Assembly: GCA_038250905.1 (NCBI GenBank)
Contig: JBBSBV010000022.1
Coordinates: 1 to 64,000, forward strand
DNA length: 64,000 nt
DNA from: JAENVU01 sp038250905
GTDB taxonomy: Bacteria > Actinomycetota > Acidimicrobiia > IMCC26256 > JAENVU01
Direction of reading: 5' to 3'
Shown here: positions 26,872-36,182 of the stretch, in pieces
How the letters are laid out: every line of letters starts with the position of its first letter
How positions within the stretch are numbered: position 1 is the first letter of the stretch
The notes under the pieces: generated by a model
What the model was told of the DNA's origin: nothing
Database searches by the model: none
Seen by the model: only the letters and a program-made list of their open reading frames with translations
Position numbers and translations under genes: made by a program

Positions 26872-27888
26872 GTGACCGAACTCGTTCGCCAGACCGTCTC
26901 CCTCGGTGCGCAGTGGCCGACCATCGACCCGTTCCTCTTCTGCGCCCACCACGACGACGACTACCCCGCCGGCAACCCCGAGCTGGGTCCGGACGCGCCG
27001 CTCACCGGCCGCAACATCGGCATGGACTTCGACGGGATCGACGGCTGGAACATGTACCACGGGTCGACCGTTCCGGGGTTCCCCCAGCATCCCCACCGCG
27101 GGTTCGAGACCGTCACCATCGTGCGCACCGGTCTCATCGACCATTCGGATTCGTTGGGGGCCGCGGCCCGCTTCGGCCGGGGCGACGTGCAGTGGCTCAC
27201 CGCGGGTCGCGGGATCGTCCACTCCGAGATGTTCCCGCTCCTCGAGTCGGACGCGCCCAACCCGTTGGAGCTGTTCCAGATCTGGTTGAACCTCCCGAGC
27301 GTCGACAAGATGACCGACCCGTACTTCACGATGATCTGGGATCGTGACGTCGCCCGGGTCGTGACCACCGACGCGAACGGGCACGCCACCGAGGTCGCCA
27401 TCGTCGCGGGCGCGCTCGGTGACGCACGAGTCCCCACGCCCCCACCCAACTCGTGGGCCGCACGCGCGGAGTCCGATGTGGCGATCTGGCTGATCCGGAT
27501 GGACGCGCACGCGACGTTCACGCTTCCGGCGGCGACCGGCCCCGACACCGTGCGGACGCTCTACTGCTTCGAGGGCGAGACCCTCGACATCGGCGCGACA
27601 ACGGTCGGGATCGACACCGCCGCGGTGCTCGATGCGCACCAACCGGCACCCCTCACTGCGGGGAGCACCGAGGTGGAATGCCTACTGCTCCAGGGGCGAC
27701 CGATCGGCGAGCCGGTCGAGCAGTACGGACCCTTCGTCATGAACACCCGGGACGAGTTGGAGCAGGCCTTCTCGGACTACCGGGCGACCCAGTTCGGTGG
27801 CTGGCCCTGGCCCTCGGACGACCCGGTCCACCCGCGTGATGCGGAGCGCTTCGCCCGCCACGACGACGGCCGGGTCGAAGCCAGCTGA
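26872..27888 (+). CDS. Pirin family protein
   Basis: A 338-residue bicupin pirin. The N-terminal cupin has the metal-binding HPHRGFET, and QWLTAGRGIVHSEM gives further ligands (His and Glu). A second cupin domain and a C-terminal tail QFGGWPWPSDD follow, typical for pirins. Known relatives have quercetinase activity or modulate enzymes. The GTG lies 6 bases after TACGAT (26860-26865), so it is leaderless. It stands alone. Confidence 0.9.
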   Translation: MTELVRQTVSLGAQWPTIDPFLFCAHHDDDYPAGNPELGPDAPLTGRNIGMDFDGIDGWNMYHGSTVPGFPQHPHRGFETVTIVRTGLIDHSDSLGAAARFGRGDVQWLTAGRGIVHSEMFPLLESDAPNPLELFQIWLNLPSVDKMTDPYFTMIWDRDVARVVTTDANGHATEVAIVAGALGDARVPTPPPNSWAARAESDVAIWLIRMDAHATFTLPAATGPDTVRTLYCFEGETLDIGATTVGIDTAAVLDAHQPAPLTAGSTEVECLLLQGRPIGEPVEQYGPFVMNTRDELEQAFSDYRATQFGGWPWPSDDPVHPRDAERFARHDDGRVEAS

Positions 27889-27897
27889 GCCGATTGC

Positions 27898-28470
27898 TCA
27901 TTCCAGGAGTTGCTTGTCCACCTTGCATTCCGCTCCTGCTCGGAGAACGTTCGGCTTGTCGCGGAAGGCCGCACTGAACTCGGTCTCCCCCTGAGGACGG
28001 CCGAGCAGCGAGTCCGCGAACGCCTTCTGGGCACCGCTCGCAGCACCAAGTTTCACGAAGATGCACCGGACCTTGGCCTCCGGGATCTTGGCGAACGCCT
28101 TGGTCTTGGCCACGCCACCCCTCACGAGCACCTGACCGGGGTTCAGACACTTCGCGTCGACCATCGCGGCCGCCAAATCGCGCTGGGGCAGCGCGTCGGC
28201 AAGGGTCGGAAAACCACTGCCGTGATCGAGGTCGGCGGGCGCGAGGTCGGCCTTCTTCAGCGCGGCCACTCCAACCGAGTCGATCGCGGCAACGGCAAGA
28301 CAGTGCGCCTCTGCAGGCAGCACCGTCTGCCTGGCCTGACTCCCGTTGTAGCTCGTCATCAGCGCGTCGACGTACTTCTTGGCCTCGGTGGTCTGCGACG
28401 CGGCGTCGCCACTGCTCCCACAGGCGGCGACCACCACCGACACCAGGATCACCGCCAGAACACGACGCAT
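27898..28470 (-). CDS. Predicted lipoprotein of unknown function
   Basis: A 190-residue exported protein. The signal peptide ends in a lipobox VVAACGSS (Cys at residue 17), so it is a lipid-anchored surface protein. The mature part contains four more cysteines (in AHCLAV, AKCLNP, VRCIFV, AECKVD) that could form two disulfides. I recognise no family. Start ATG 28470 is set by the signal peptide. Convergent with the pirin gene. Confidence 0.7.
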   Translation of the reverse strand: MRRVLAVILVSVVVAACGSSGDAASQTTEAKKYVDALMTSYNGSQARQTVLPAEAHCLAVAAIDSVGVAALKKADLAPADLDHGSGFPTLADALPQRDLAAAMVDAKCLNPGQVLVRGGVAKTKAFAKIPEAKVRCIFVKLGAASGAQKAFADSLLGRPQGETEFSAAFRDKPNVLRAGAECKVDKQLLE

Positions 28471-28599
28471 CGAAGTACGACCTTTCACAGGGGAAGGATC
28501 AAGCGTAGGGAGCAGCCCAACCGCCACGGTGGATGATCACCGTCGGTCGCGGGCACCGGCGTTATGGTCGGCGCGACCCGCCGCCGTGAGACCGCTCCG

Positions 28600-29751
28600 A
28601 TGACTGCTGTTCCCATCGATCGCACATCCCGGACGCGTTCGCGCGTGCAGTCCGCGCGGCCCGCGTTCCTCGCGGCGCTGGTGCCGTGGATGATCGCCCG
28701 GGTCCTGGTCGCAGTGGCGCTCGGCCTCTCGCGCTTTCTCGTCGACCACGGTCACGTCCACGACTCGTTGGCCCGGGTCACGTCACACCAGGGCCTCCTC
28801 GCATGGGACGGCTCGTTCTACGCCGACATCGCGCGCGGCGGTTACGCGCCACTCCCCCACGCGGCACTGCGGTTCTTCCCGCTGACGCCACTGCTCGGGC
28901 GCGCGGTCGGCTGGCTCGGCTTCGGCCCGCGCACCGGTGTGGTGGTCGTGGCGAACGTCGCGGCGCTCGTCGCGGGTGCGCTGCTGTGGCAACTCGTCCA
29001 CCGCGAGGGGTGGGGCACCGACACCGCTCGCCGTGCGGCCTGGCTCCTCGCGCTCATGCCGTCGGCGTTCGTCCTCGTCCTCGGATACGCCGAAGGCGTG
29101 TTCCTCGCCTGTGCCATCGGCGTCTTCCTCGCCGCGCGGGAGCGGCGGTGGTTGGTCGCCGCGGTGCTCGGCGCGCTCGCGGCCGCGAGCCGACCCGGGG
29201 GCTTCATCGTGGCGGTGCCGATCGCGATCGAGGCCATGCGGTCGCTCCCGGCGGCGCGTCCGATGGAGATCGCGCGCCGCACGAGCGCGGTGGTCGCACC
29301 GATCGTGGGCACCGGCCTCTACCTCGCGTGGGTCGGCGACCGGTTCGGCGACGCCTTCCTCCCCTTCCGCGTGCAGACGCGCGCGAATCTCAAGGGGTCG
29401 TTCACCGATCCGGTGACGTCGATCTCCGATGCCCTCCGCGGATTGGCGCACGGTCACATCGGCACCGGACTCCACGTGCCGTGGATGATCGTCGCCGCCG
29501 CGCTCGTCGTGGTCTGCTTCCGCCGCCTGCCCGCGAGCTACGGCGCGTACGCGCTGGTCACGCTGGCCAGCGCGGTCACGTCGAGCAACCTCGACTCCTT
29601 CGAGCGCTACGCGCTGAGCGCGTTCCCCCTGGTGATCGCACTCGCCCTGCTCGTCCGCGAGCGATGGATGGAACGTGCGCTCCTCGCGCTGTCAGCAGCC
29701 GCGATGTTCGCCTACGCGACCTTGGCGTTCGTCCACGCCTACGTGCCCTGA
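28600..29751 (+). CDS. GT-C glycosyltransferase (PIG-M/PIG-V mannosyltransferase-like)
   Basis: A 383-residue membrane protein with about nine helices. The first outer loop carries WDGSFYADIARGGY, and HAALRFFPLTPLL follows, the active-site pattern of PIG-V/PIG-M-like mannosyltransferases. It probably uses polyprenyl-phosphate-mannose for envelope glycolipids. An upstream ATG at 28564 is inside a likely -10 box (TATGGT), so 28600 is preferred. Confidence 0.82.
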   Translation: MTAVPIDRTSRTRSRVQSARPAFLAALVPWMIARVLVAVALGLSRFLVDHGHVHDSLARVTSHQGLLAWDGSFYADIARGGYAPLPHAALRFFPLTPLLGRAVGWLGFGPRTGVVVVANVAALVAGALLWQLVHREGWGTDTARRAAWLLALMPSAFVLVLGYAEGVFLACAIGVFLAARERRWLVAAVLGALAAASRPGGFIVAVPIAIEAMRSLPAARPMEIARRTSAVVAPIVGTGLYLAWVGDRFGDAFLPFRVQTRANLKGSFTDPVTSISDALRGLAHGHIGTGLHVPWMIVAAALVVVCFRRLPASYGAYALVTLASAVTSSNLDSFERYALSAFPLVIALALLVRERWMERALLALSAAAMFAYATLAFVHAYVP

Positions 29752-29756
29752 CACGT

Positions 29757-29838
29757 CCCGAGGCGGAGCGAGGCACGAGCGGAGCCGAGCAGGCACGGAG
29801 CGAGCCCCACGGAGGGCATGACATTCAGGAGCGCGAGC
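29757..29838 (-). repeat. Dispersed intergenic repeat, type 2, copy B
   Basis: Reverse-strand copy of the element at 19524-19605. Shared core: GCTCGC, CTCCTGA, GTCATGCC, GTGG, GCTCGCT in the same order and spacing. It fills the gap between a mannosyltransferase and an acyl-CoA dehydrogenase. Confidence 0.55.
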
Positions 29839-29862
29839 GGAGGGCCAAGAGAGCAGCGCGGA

Positions 29863-31017
29863 CTAGATCGCGTAGCGCTGGAGGAGGCCGCGGGCGATCA
29901 CGAGGCGCTGGATCTCGTTGGTGCCCTCCCCGATGATCATCAGCGGCGCGTCGCGGAAGTACCGCTCGACCGGCAGTTCGGTGGTGTAGCCGACACCGCC
30001 GTGGATGCGCAGCGACTCGGTGGCGAGTTCGAACGCCGTCTCGCTCGCGAACAGCTTCGCCATGCCCGCCTCGACGTCGGCCCGGGCACCCGACTGTTTC
30101 AACTGGGCGGCGTGCTCGGTCAACAGCCGGGCAGCCTGCAGCTTGGTGCCCATGTCGGCGAGCTTGTTCTGGATCGACTGGTGTTCGGCGATCGGCTTGC
30201 CGAACGTGCGGCGCTCCTGCGCGTACCGGATCGCCGCCTCGAACGCGACGCGCGCGACGCCGACCGCCCGGGATGCGATGTTGATCCGGCCGACCTCGAG
30301 CGCCGAGAGGATGAAGCCCAGACCGTGCCCGAGCCCCTCGTCGCCACCGAGCACACAGTCGGCGCCGATGCGGTGGTCGTCGTAGGCCATCTCGACCGTC
30401 TCGATGCCCTTGTAGCCGAGCTTGCCGATGTTCTTCGAGACCGTGATCCCGCCGAATGTCGCGCCCGGATCCTTCTCGACGATGAAGCACGTGATGCCCT
30501 CGTCGGTCCGGGCGGCCAGCGCGACGATCCCGGCGCGCTCCCCGTTCGTGACCCAGGTCTTGGTCCCGCTGATCACGTACTCCTCGCCGTCGCGCCGCGC
30601 GCGACACGAGATGTTGCGCGTGTCGCTCCCGGCGTCGGGCTCGGAGAGCGAGAGACAACCGCGTGGCGAACCCGTGGCCAGCCCCGGCAGCCACCGCGCC
30701 TGCTGCTCGGGGGTGCCCTGCCGCATGATCAGGCTGGCCGCGATCGTGTGGGTGTTGATGATCCCGGAGAGCGACATCCAACCGGCGGCCAACTCCTCGA
30801 TGACCGCGATGTAGGCCATCAGGTCGAGTCCGAGGCCGCCGAACTCCTCGGGGATCGTGATGCCGAAGAGGCCCATCGCCTGCATCTGCGCGACCAGGTC
30901 CGCCGGGTACGCGTCGTCGTGCTCGAGGTCGCTCGCGATGGGCAGCACCTCGCGCTCCACCCATCGGCGCACGGTGGCGCGGAGTTCGTCGCGGATTTCC
31001 GGGTCGCTCGTCGTCAT
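29863..31017 (-). CDS. Acyl-CoA dehydrogenase
   Basis: A 384-residue flavin-dependent acyl-CoA dehydrogenase with the three ACAD domains. LSLSEPDAGSDTRN is the central flavin/substrate motif, TKTWVTNG follows, and the C-terminal domain contains IRIHGG-like sequence (LRIHGGVGYTTELPVERYFRDA) with an acidic residue in GEGTNEIQR as catalytic base. The ATG lies 7 bases after TACGCT, so it is leaderless. Acts in fatty acid or branched-chain beta-oxidation. No electron-transfer partner nearby. Confidence 0.92.
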   Translation of the reverse strand: MTTSDPEIRDELRATVRRWVEREVLPIASDLEHDDAYPADLVAQMQAMGLFGITIPEEFGGLGLDLMAYIAVIEELAAGWMSLSGIINTHTIAASLIMRQGTPEQQARWLPGLATGSPRGCLSLSEPDAGSDTRNISCRARRDGEEYVISGTKTWVTNGERAGIVALAARTDEGITCFIVEKDPGATFGGITVSKNIGKLGYKGIETVEMAYDDHRIGADCVLGGDEGLGHGLGFILSALEVGRINIASRAVGVARVAFEAAIRYAQERRTFGKPIAEHQSIQNKLADMGTKLQAARLLTEHAAQLKQSGARADVEAGMAKLFASETAFELATESLRIHGGVGYTTELPVERYFRDAPLMIIGEGTNEIQRLVIARGLLQRYAI

Positions 31018-31131
31018 GGACCGGAGCGTACGAGAGGGCGAGCGGCCGAGGCACTCCCGCCCAACGGTTTCCGCGCGCCCGTGGCCCGAGCGGCCCGTGA
31101 ACGAAGTGAACACGAGCGGGAAGCCAGTGCG

Positions 31132-31959
31132 CTAGGCCACCTTGCGATAACGGCGGATCGACAACGGTGCGAACACCGCGATGATCGCGACGATCCACGC
31201 GAGGGCGGAGACCACCTTGCCGGCCGTCGGACCACCGATCGTGAGCACGCGCACCGCGTTGATCACCGCGGTCACCGGTTGGTGGCTGGCGAAGGCCTGC
31301 AGCCAGCCCGGCATGGTCGACACCGGGACGAATGCCGCCGACGCGAACACCAGGACCGCGACGATCGGGAAGAACGCCGCTTGCGCGGTCTCCGCGTTGG
31401 GTGCCATGAGGCCGAGCAACGCGGAGAGCCACGAGAGCGCGTACGAGAAGAACAGCACGATGGTCATCGCCGCGATCAACGCGAGCGCGCTCGTGTGGTA
31501 GTTGAAGCCCACCAAGAAGCCCACCGCGGTCATCACGATGACCACGAAGACGTTGCGCACGAGGTCGGCCGACGTGCGACCGACGAGGACGGCCGAGCGT
31601 GCCATCGGCAGGGACCGGAACCGTTCGATCAGGCCGGCCTGCAGGTCCTCGGCGAGTCCCACCCCGGTGTTCAGCGCCCCGAACGTGACCGACTGCACCC
31701 ACACCCCCGCCATCAGGAAGTCGACGTACGGGATGCCGCCGGGAATCGTGATCGCGCCGCCGAACACATAGACGAACATCAGCACGAAGATGACCGGTTG
31801 GACGGTCGAGAACACGATGAGTTCGGGATTGCGCGTGAGTCGCAGCAGGTTGCGCCACGTCATGGTCATGGCGTCGCGGACCACGTTGCCCGCGTGCGGC
31901 CGTGCCTCCGCGGCCAGGACGGACGGGTCGACGGTCGTGGTGGCCGGTGCGACGGTCAT
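31132..31959 (-). CDS. ABC-2 exporter permease (DrrB-like)
   Basis: A 275-residue permease with six helices. WRNLLRLTRNPELIVFSTVQ at the N-terminus and the ABC-2 loop FGALNTGVGLAEDLQAGLIERFRSLPMAR are typical of DrrB. ATGA overlap with the ATPase gene upstream. The pair would export a drug-like or lipid compound. Confidence 0.92.
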   Translation of the reverse strand: MTVAPATTTVDPSVLAAEARPHAGNVVRDAMTMTWRNLLRLTRNPELIVFSTVQPVIFVLMFVYVFGGAITIPGGIPYVDFLMAGVWVQSVTFGALNTGVGLAEDLQAGLIERFRSLPMARSAVLVGRTSADLVRNVFVVIVMTAVGFLVGFNYHTSALALIAAMTIVLFFSYALSWLSALLGLMAPNAETAQAAFFPIVAVLVFASAAFVPVSTMPGWLQAFASHQPVTAVINAVRVLTIGGPTAGKVVSALAWIVAIIAVFAPLSIRRYRKVA

Positions 31960-32912
31960 GACCCAGCCTCCGACGACGTTTCGGCGGTATGGCCGGTGAG
32001 TTCGAGGAACACGTCGTCGAGCGTGGGTTCGCGCACCGCGAGCGCCTCGACGTCGAGCCCCGCGGCATCGAGGGCCCGCACGGCGGCGAGGACCGCGGGA
32101 CCGCTGTCGGGCACCTGGATCGCGACGCCGTTGGCAGTGTCGGCCAGCGCCGGCATACCGACCGGCGCCAGCGCCGCGCGCGCCCGGTCCACGTCCCCGA
32201 TCGGAACGTTCACCTCGATGTGCGTGGAACCGATGCGCCCCTTGAGCTCGGTGGCCGTACCCTCGGCGATCACCTGCCCGTGGTCGATCACCACGATGTG
32301 GTCGGCGAGCCGGTCGGCTTCCTCGAGGTACTGCGTCGTGAGCAGCACGCTCGTGCCGTCGGCGACCAGCTCGGCGATGATCCCCCAGAGGTCGAGTCGA
32401 GATCCGGGGTCGAGCCCGGTGGTGGGCTCGTCGAGGAACAGCACGGGCGGGCGGTGGACGAGCGCAGCCGCGAGGTCGAGCCGGCGGCGCATGCCACCGG
32501 AATAGGTCTTGAGCGACCGGTCGGCCGCGTCGCTCAACCCGAACCGCCCGAGCAGCTCCTCGGCGCGCGACTCGGTCTCGGCGTTGGACAGGTGCGTGAG
32601 CCGCCCGGCCAGGCGCAGGTTCTCGCGCCCGGTGAGCACCTCGTCGACCGCTGCGTACTGGCCCGCGAGTCCGATGCGGAGCCGCACCGACTGCGGGTAC
32701 TTCGCGACGTCGATGCCGAGCACTTCGCCGCGGCCCTGGCCCACCGGCAGGATCGTGGTGAGCATGCGCACCGCGGTGGTCTTCCCTGCACCGTTCGGGC
32801 CGAGGAGCCCGAGCACGGTGCCCGCCTCCACGCCGAACGAGACACCGTCGAGGGCGACGACATCCCCGAAACGCTTGCCCAGATTGTCGGCTCGGATCGC
32901 CAAATCGGTCAT
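31956..32912 (-). CDS. ABC-2 exporter ATPase (DrrA-like)
   Basis: A 318-residue ATPase: GPNGAGKTT Walker A, YSGGMRRR signature, LFLDEPTTGLDP Walker B, and the DrrA-type C-terminal domain. The start MTDLAIRADNL at 32912 matches the domain onset; the longer reading would cross the divergent promoter region. Coupled to the DrrB-like permease. Divergent from an ABC exporter gene. Confidence 0.92.
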   Translation of the reverse strand: MTDLAIRADNLGKRFGDVVALDGVSFGVEAGTVLGLLGPNGAGKTTAVRMLTTILPVGQGRGEVLGIDVAKYPQSVRLRIGLAGQYAAVDEVLTGRENLRLAGRLTHLSNAETESRAEELLGRFGLSDAADRSLKTYSGGMRRRLDLAAALVHRPPVLFLDEPTTGLDPGSRLDLWGIIAELVADGTSVLLTTQYLEEADRLADHIVVIDHGQVIAEGTATELKGRIGSTHIEVNVPIGDVDRARAALAPVGMPALADTANGVAIQVPDSGPAVLAAVRALDAAGLDVEALAVREPTLDDVFLELTGHTAETSSEAGS

Positions 32913-33008
32913 CAACGCAGCCTCGCAGAGGTCGACACCTCGCTCGCGGATCGGCCTGGGACCGACAAGTCCCGGAACAAGGCCGTCGCCCTCTAGGTTC
33001 TCGCCCAC

Positions 33009-34928
33009 ATGCAGATGCACCAAACCATGATGGGATTCCGTCGCGATCCCGACGTCGTCAACGGGAAACGGGTGGAACGCGCCCTGATCCGCCGGGTGCT
33101 GCGGATGACGAGCCCCTACCGCGGTGCACTGATCGGATTCCTGATCACCGTCATCCTCGCGGCGGCGGTGGGCGTGGTCCCGTCACTGTTGTTCCGGGCC
33201 CTCCTCGACGACGCGGTGGGCTCCAAGAACGAGACGCTCGTCCTGGGTCTCGCCCTGGCCGCGGTCGGCGTGGCGTTCGCCAACGCCGTGCTGAGCCTCC
33301 TCCAACGCTGGTACTCCGCGCGGGTCGGTGAAGGCCTGATCTACGACATGCGCGTGGCGCTCTTCGACCACGTCCAACGCCTCCCGATCTCGTTCTTCAC
33401 CCGTGTCCAGACCGGGGCGCTCATGAGCCGGATGAACGGTGACGTCGTCGGTGCCCAGCAGGCCGTCACCAACACCATCGGCACGGTGGTCCAGAACATC
33501 ATCACCCTCGCGATCACGCTCGGCGTCATGATCGGGCTCGAGTGGCGGCTCACGCTCCTCACCCTGGTCGTGCTCCCGGCCTTCATCATCCCGGCCCGCC
33601 GCATCGGCCGCAGGCTCCAGGTGATCACGCGCGACGGCTTCATGGTGAATGCGTCCATGAGCAACACGATCGCGGAACGGTTCAACGTGGCCGGGGCGCT
33701 CGTCGTGAAGCTCTTCGGCCGCCAGGATCGCGAGCGTGACGGCTTCGCGACGCGCGCCGCGCAGGTGCGCGACATCGGCGTCTCCTCCGCGATGTACTCC
33801 CGGGTGCTCATGGTGGCCCTCGGCTTCGTCGCCGCAGTCGGGACCGCCATCGTCTACTTCGTCGGCGGCCGCATGGTCATCGACGGCACGATCTCGATCG
33901 GGACCCTCGGCGCGCTCACCCTGCTCGTCGCGCAGATCTACCAGCCCCTCACGCAGCTCACCAACGCCCGCGTCGACGTGCTCACCGCCCTCGTGAGTTT
34001 CGAGCGGGTGTTCGAGGTCCTCGACTTCCCGGCGCTCGTCGCGGAGAAGCCGGGCGCCTACGACCTCGTCGACCCCACCGGACGGATCGAGATCGACCAC
34101 GTCTGGTTCCGGCACCCGGCACCCGCCGTCGCGTCGCTGGCCTCGCTCGAGGAGGGCATGCCCGAACTCGAGACCGAACCGAGTGACTGGATCCTGCGCG
34201 ACGTCAGTCTCACCGTCGAGCCGGGGGAACTCATCGCCTTCGTCGGTCCTTCGGGCGCCGGCAAGACCACGACCGCAATGCTGATCCCCCGCATCGCCGA
34301 CGTCGAGGAGGGGTCGGTGCGCCTCGACGGCCACGACGTGCGCGAACTCACCCTGTCGTCGATCGGCGACGCGGTCGGGTTCGTGATGCAGGACCCGCAC
34401 CTCTTCCACGACACGATCGGCGAGAACCTGCGCTACGCGAAGCCCGATGCCACCGACGACGAGCTCGTCGAAGCGTGCCGGTCGGCGCGGATCCACGACC
34501 TCGTCATGTCGTTGCCCGACGGCTACGACACGATCGTCGGCGAACGCGGGTACCGCATGTCGGGTGGCGAGAAGCAACGTCTCGCGATCGCACGCGTGCT
34601 GCTGAAGCAACCGGCCATCGTGATCCTCGACGAAGCGACCTCGCACCTCGACTCCGAGTCCGAGCACGCGATCCAACGCGCGCTCGACGCAGCACTGACC
34701 GGCCGCACCGCGATCGTGATCGCCCACCGTCTCTCCACCATCGTGAACGCCGACCGGATCCTCGTGATCGACGACGGTGTCGTCGTCGAGACCGGAACGC
34801 ACGACGCCCTGCTCGCGGCGGGCGGTCTCTACGCGGATCTGTACCGCACCCAGCTCGACCGGGATCGTGCCAACGTGGACGAGCTCCTGGGCTCGGATCC
34901 ACAGGCCGATCGGGCCCAATCCGCCTGA
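33009..34928 (+). CDS. ABC exporter, fused membrane and ATPase domains
   Basis: A 639-residue type IV exporter (MsbA-like). Membrane domain about 30-330, then an ATPase with GPSGAGKTT, MSGGEKQR and VILDEATS motifs. An insertion (ASLASLEEGMPELETEPSDW) sits just before the ATPase core. ATG 33009 with TAGGTT 9 bases upstream; a second in-frame ATG at 33015 is possible. Probably a homodimeric lipid or drug exporter. Confidence 0.9.
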   Translation: MQMHQTMMGFRRDPDVVNGKRVERALIRRVLRMTSPYRGALIGFLITVILAAAVGVVPSLLFRALLDDAVGSKNETLVLGLALAAVGVAFANAVLSLLQRWYSARVGEGLIYDMRVALFDHVQRLPISFFTRVQTGALMSRMNGDVVGAQQAVTNTIGTVVQNIITLAITLGVMIGLEWRLTLLTLVVLPAFIIPARRIGRRLQVITRDGFMVNASMSNTIAERFNVAGALVVKLFGRQDRERDGFATRAAQVRDIGVSSAMYSRVLMVALGFVAAVGTAIVYFVGGRMVIDGTISIGTLGALTLLVAQIYQPLTQLTNARVDVLTALVSFERVFEVLDFPALVAEKPGAYDLVDPTGRIEIDHVWFRHPAPAVASLASLEEGMPELETEPSDWILRDVSLTVEPGELIAFVGPSGAGKTTTAMLIPRIADVEEGSVRLDGHDVRELTLSSIGDAVGFVMQDPHLFHDTIGENLRYAKPDATDDELVEACRSARIHDLVMSLPDGYDTIVGERGYRMSGGEKQRLAIARVLLKQPAIVILDEATSHLDSESEHAIQRALDAALTGRTAIVIAHRLSTIVNADRILVIDDGVVVETGTHDALLAAGGLYADLYRTQLDRDRANVDELLGSDPQADRAQSA

Positions 34929-35017
34929 GCAGCTCCTGACCGCCGACCCCGTTGCCGGACGACCGACCGGTACCATCGGAGTCCGGCTCCCGACCCGACT
35001 GACCGTCTTCACGCTGC

Positions 35018-36127
35018 ATGGCTGATCCCGAAATCTCTGCTCCGTCGAGCCGCCGCACGAACCGCGTCCACCGCAACCAGCGCTGGCGTCGCATCGCGGC
35101 GCTGGCCGGCGGAGGCGTCGTGGTCGTCCTCGCGATCGGCGTCGCGCTCGTCTTCACCAACGTCGTGACCTGGCCGGGCAGCGCCGACGCCCACGTCACC
35201 GCGTCGCCGCACGACCCGACGACCACCACGAGCCGACCGCGGGCGACCGTCCACCACCGGGCACTCAGCGCCAGCGACCCGTTGCGGCTGTGGATCGCCG
35301 GCGACTCCCTCGCCGGCTCGATCGGACCGTCGCTCGGAAAGATGACCGCCGACACCGGTGTGGTGCAGCCGCAGTACGACTCGCGCGTCTCGAGCGGTCT
35401 GTTGAACACCAAGTTCTTCGACTGGCCCAAGCAGGTGACCGAGCAACTCGCGCTCCTCCGCCCCGAGGCCGTGGTGTTCATCGTCGGGACCAACGACGCG
35501 AACGTCTGGAACTCGTCACTCGCCGCCGACTACCGGTTGCGCACCGAGACGCTCATGCGCCAGCTCGTGGGGCCGGACCACCGCGAGGTGCTGTGGGTCG
35601 GTCCCCCCGTCGCCAAGGCCAAGTCGCTCGAGACCGGTGGCCTCGCGGTCGCCCAGATCCAGAAGGACGCGGCCGCGGCGGTGCCCGGCGTCACCTACGT
35701 GGATGCCCACGCACTGTTCGCTGACGCCCAGGGCCAGTACCAGCAGTCGTTCGCCGACGAGCTGGGTCGCCGCCAGGTGATGCGCGCGGGAGACGGTGTG
35801 CACTTCTCGGTGGCCGGAGGCGACTACATCAGCCGCGCGCTCTATCGGATCCTCGACCGTCACTGGGACCTCACCAAGCAGTCGATCCCCGGCGCTCCGA
35901 AGCCGGTGCTCGAGACCAAAGGCTCGACCCAGGTCCCGGGCACCCACCGGTCGGTCGGCGCCCAGACGAGCGACCCGGGATCCACGGGGTCCGGGTCCTC
36001 CACCACGACCACGACGACGAGCACGACCACGACCACGGCGCCGGGCGGCGGGAGCACCACGACGACCACGACGACGACCCCATCGGTGTCGTCCACCACC
36101 AGTTCCACCCCCGCACCCGTGCCGTAG
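35018..36127 (+). CDS. Membrane-anchored DUF459/SGNH-type hydrolase with Thr-rich tail
   Basis: A 369-residue protein with a basic N-terminus, one membrane anchor (about 28-48), and an extracytoplasmic SGNH-like domain. AGDSLAGS carries the likely catalytic Ser, VGTNDAN is block III, and DGVHFS holds the Asp/His. The C-terminal ~60 residues are a Thr/Ser/Pro-rich tail with long Thr runs, probably a glycosylated wall stalk. DUF459 members are thought to act on wall polysaccharide esters. The role here is inferred. Confidence 0.82.
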   Translation: MADPEISAPSSRRTNRVHRNQRWRRIAALAGGGVVVVLAIGVALVFTNVVTWPGSADAHVTASPHDPTTTTSRPRATVHHRALSASDPLRLWIAGDSLAGSIGPSLGKMTADTGVVQPQYDSRVSSGLLNTKFFDWPKQVTEQLALLRPEAVVFIVGTNDANVWNSSLAADYRLRTETLMRQLVGPDHREVLWVGPPVAKAKSLETGGLAVAQIQKDAAAAVPGVTYVDAHALFADAQGQYQQSFADELGRRQVMRAGDGVHFSVAGGDYISRALYRILDRHWDLTKQSIPGAPKPVLETKGSTQVPGTHRSVGAQTSDPGSTGSGSSTTTTTTSTTTTTAPGGGSTTTTTTTTPSVSSTTSSTPAPVP

Positions 36128-36182
36128 CGACGCCGCTCCGCTTGGGGGCACGTGGGAGGCCCGTCGGTAGGCTGACCCGCCT

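Noticed and set aside
31018..31131. Repeat-like GTGAACGAAGTGAAC segment as a third type 2 repeat copy
   Set aside because: It shares general CGAGCG composition but not the ordered motifs of the two real copies.
29818..32505. An 895-codon open frame on the plus strand opposite the acyl-CoA dehydrogenase and DrrAB genes
   Set aside because: Antisense shadow of clear genes, with Arg/His/Asp-rich filler and no motif.
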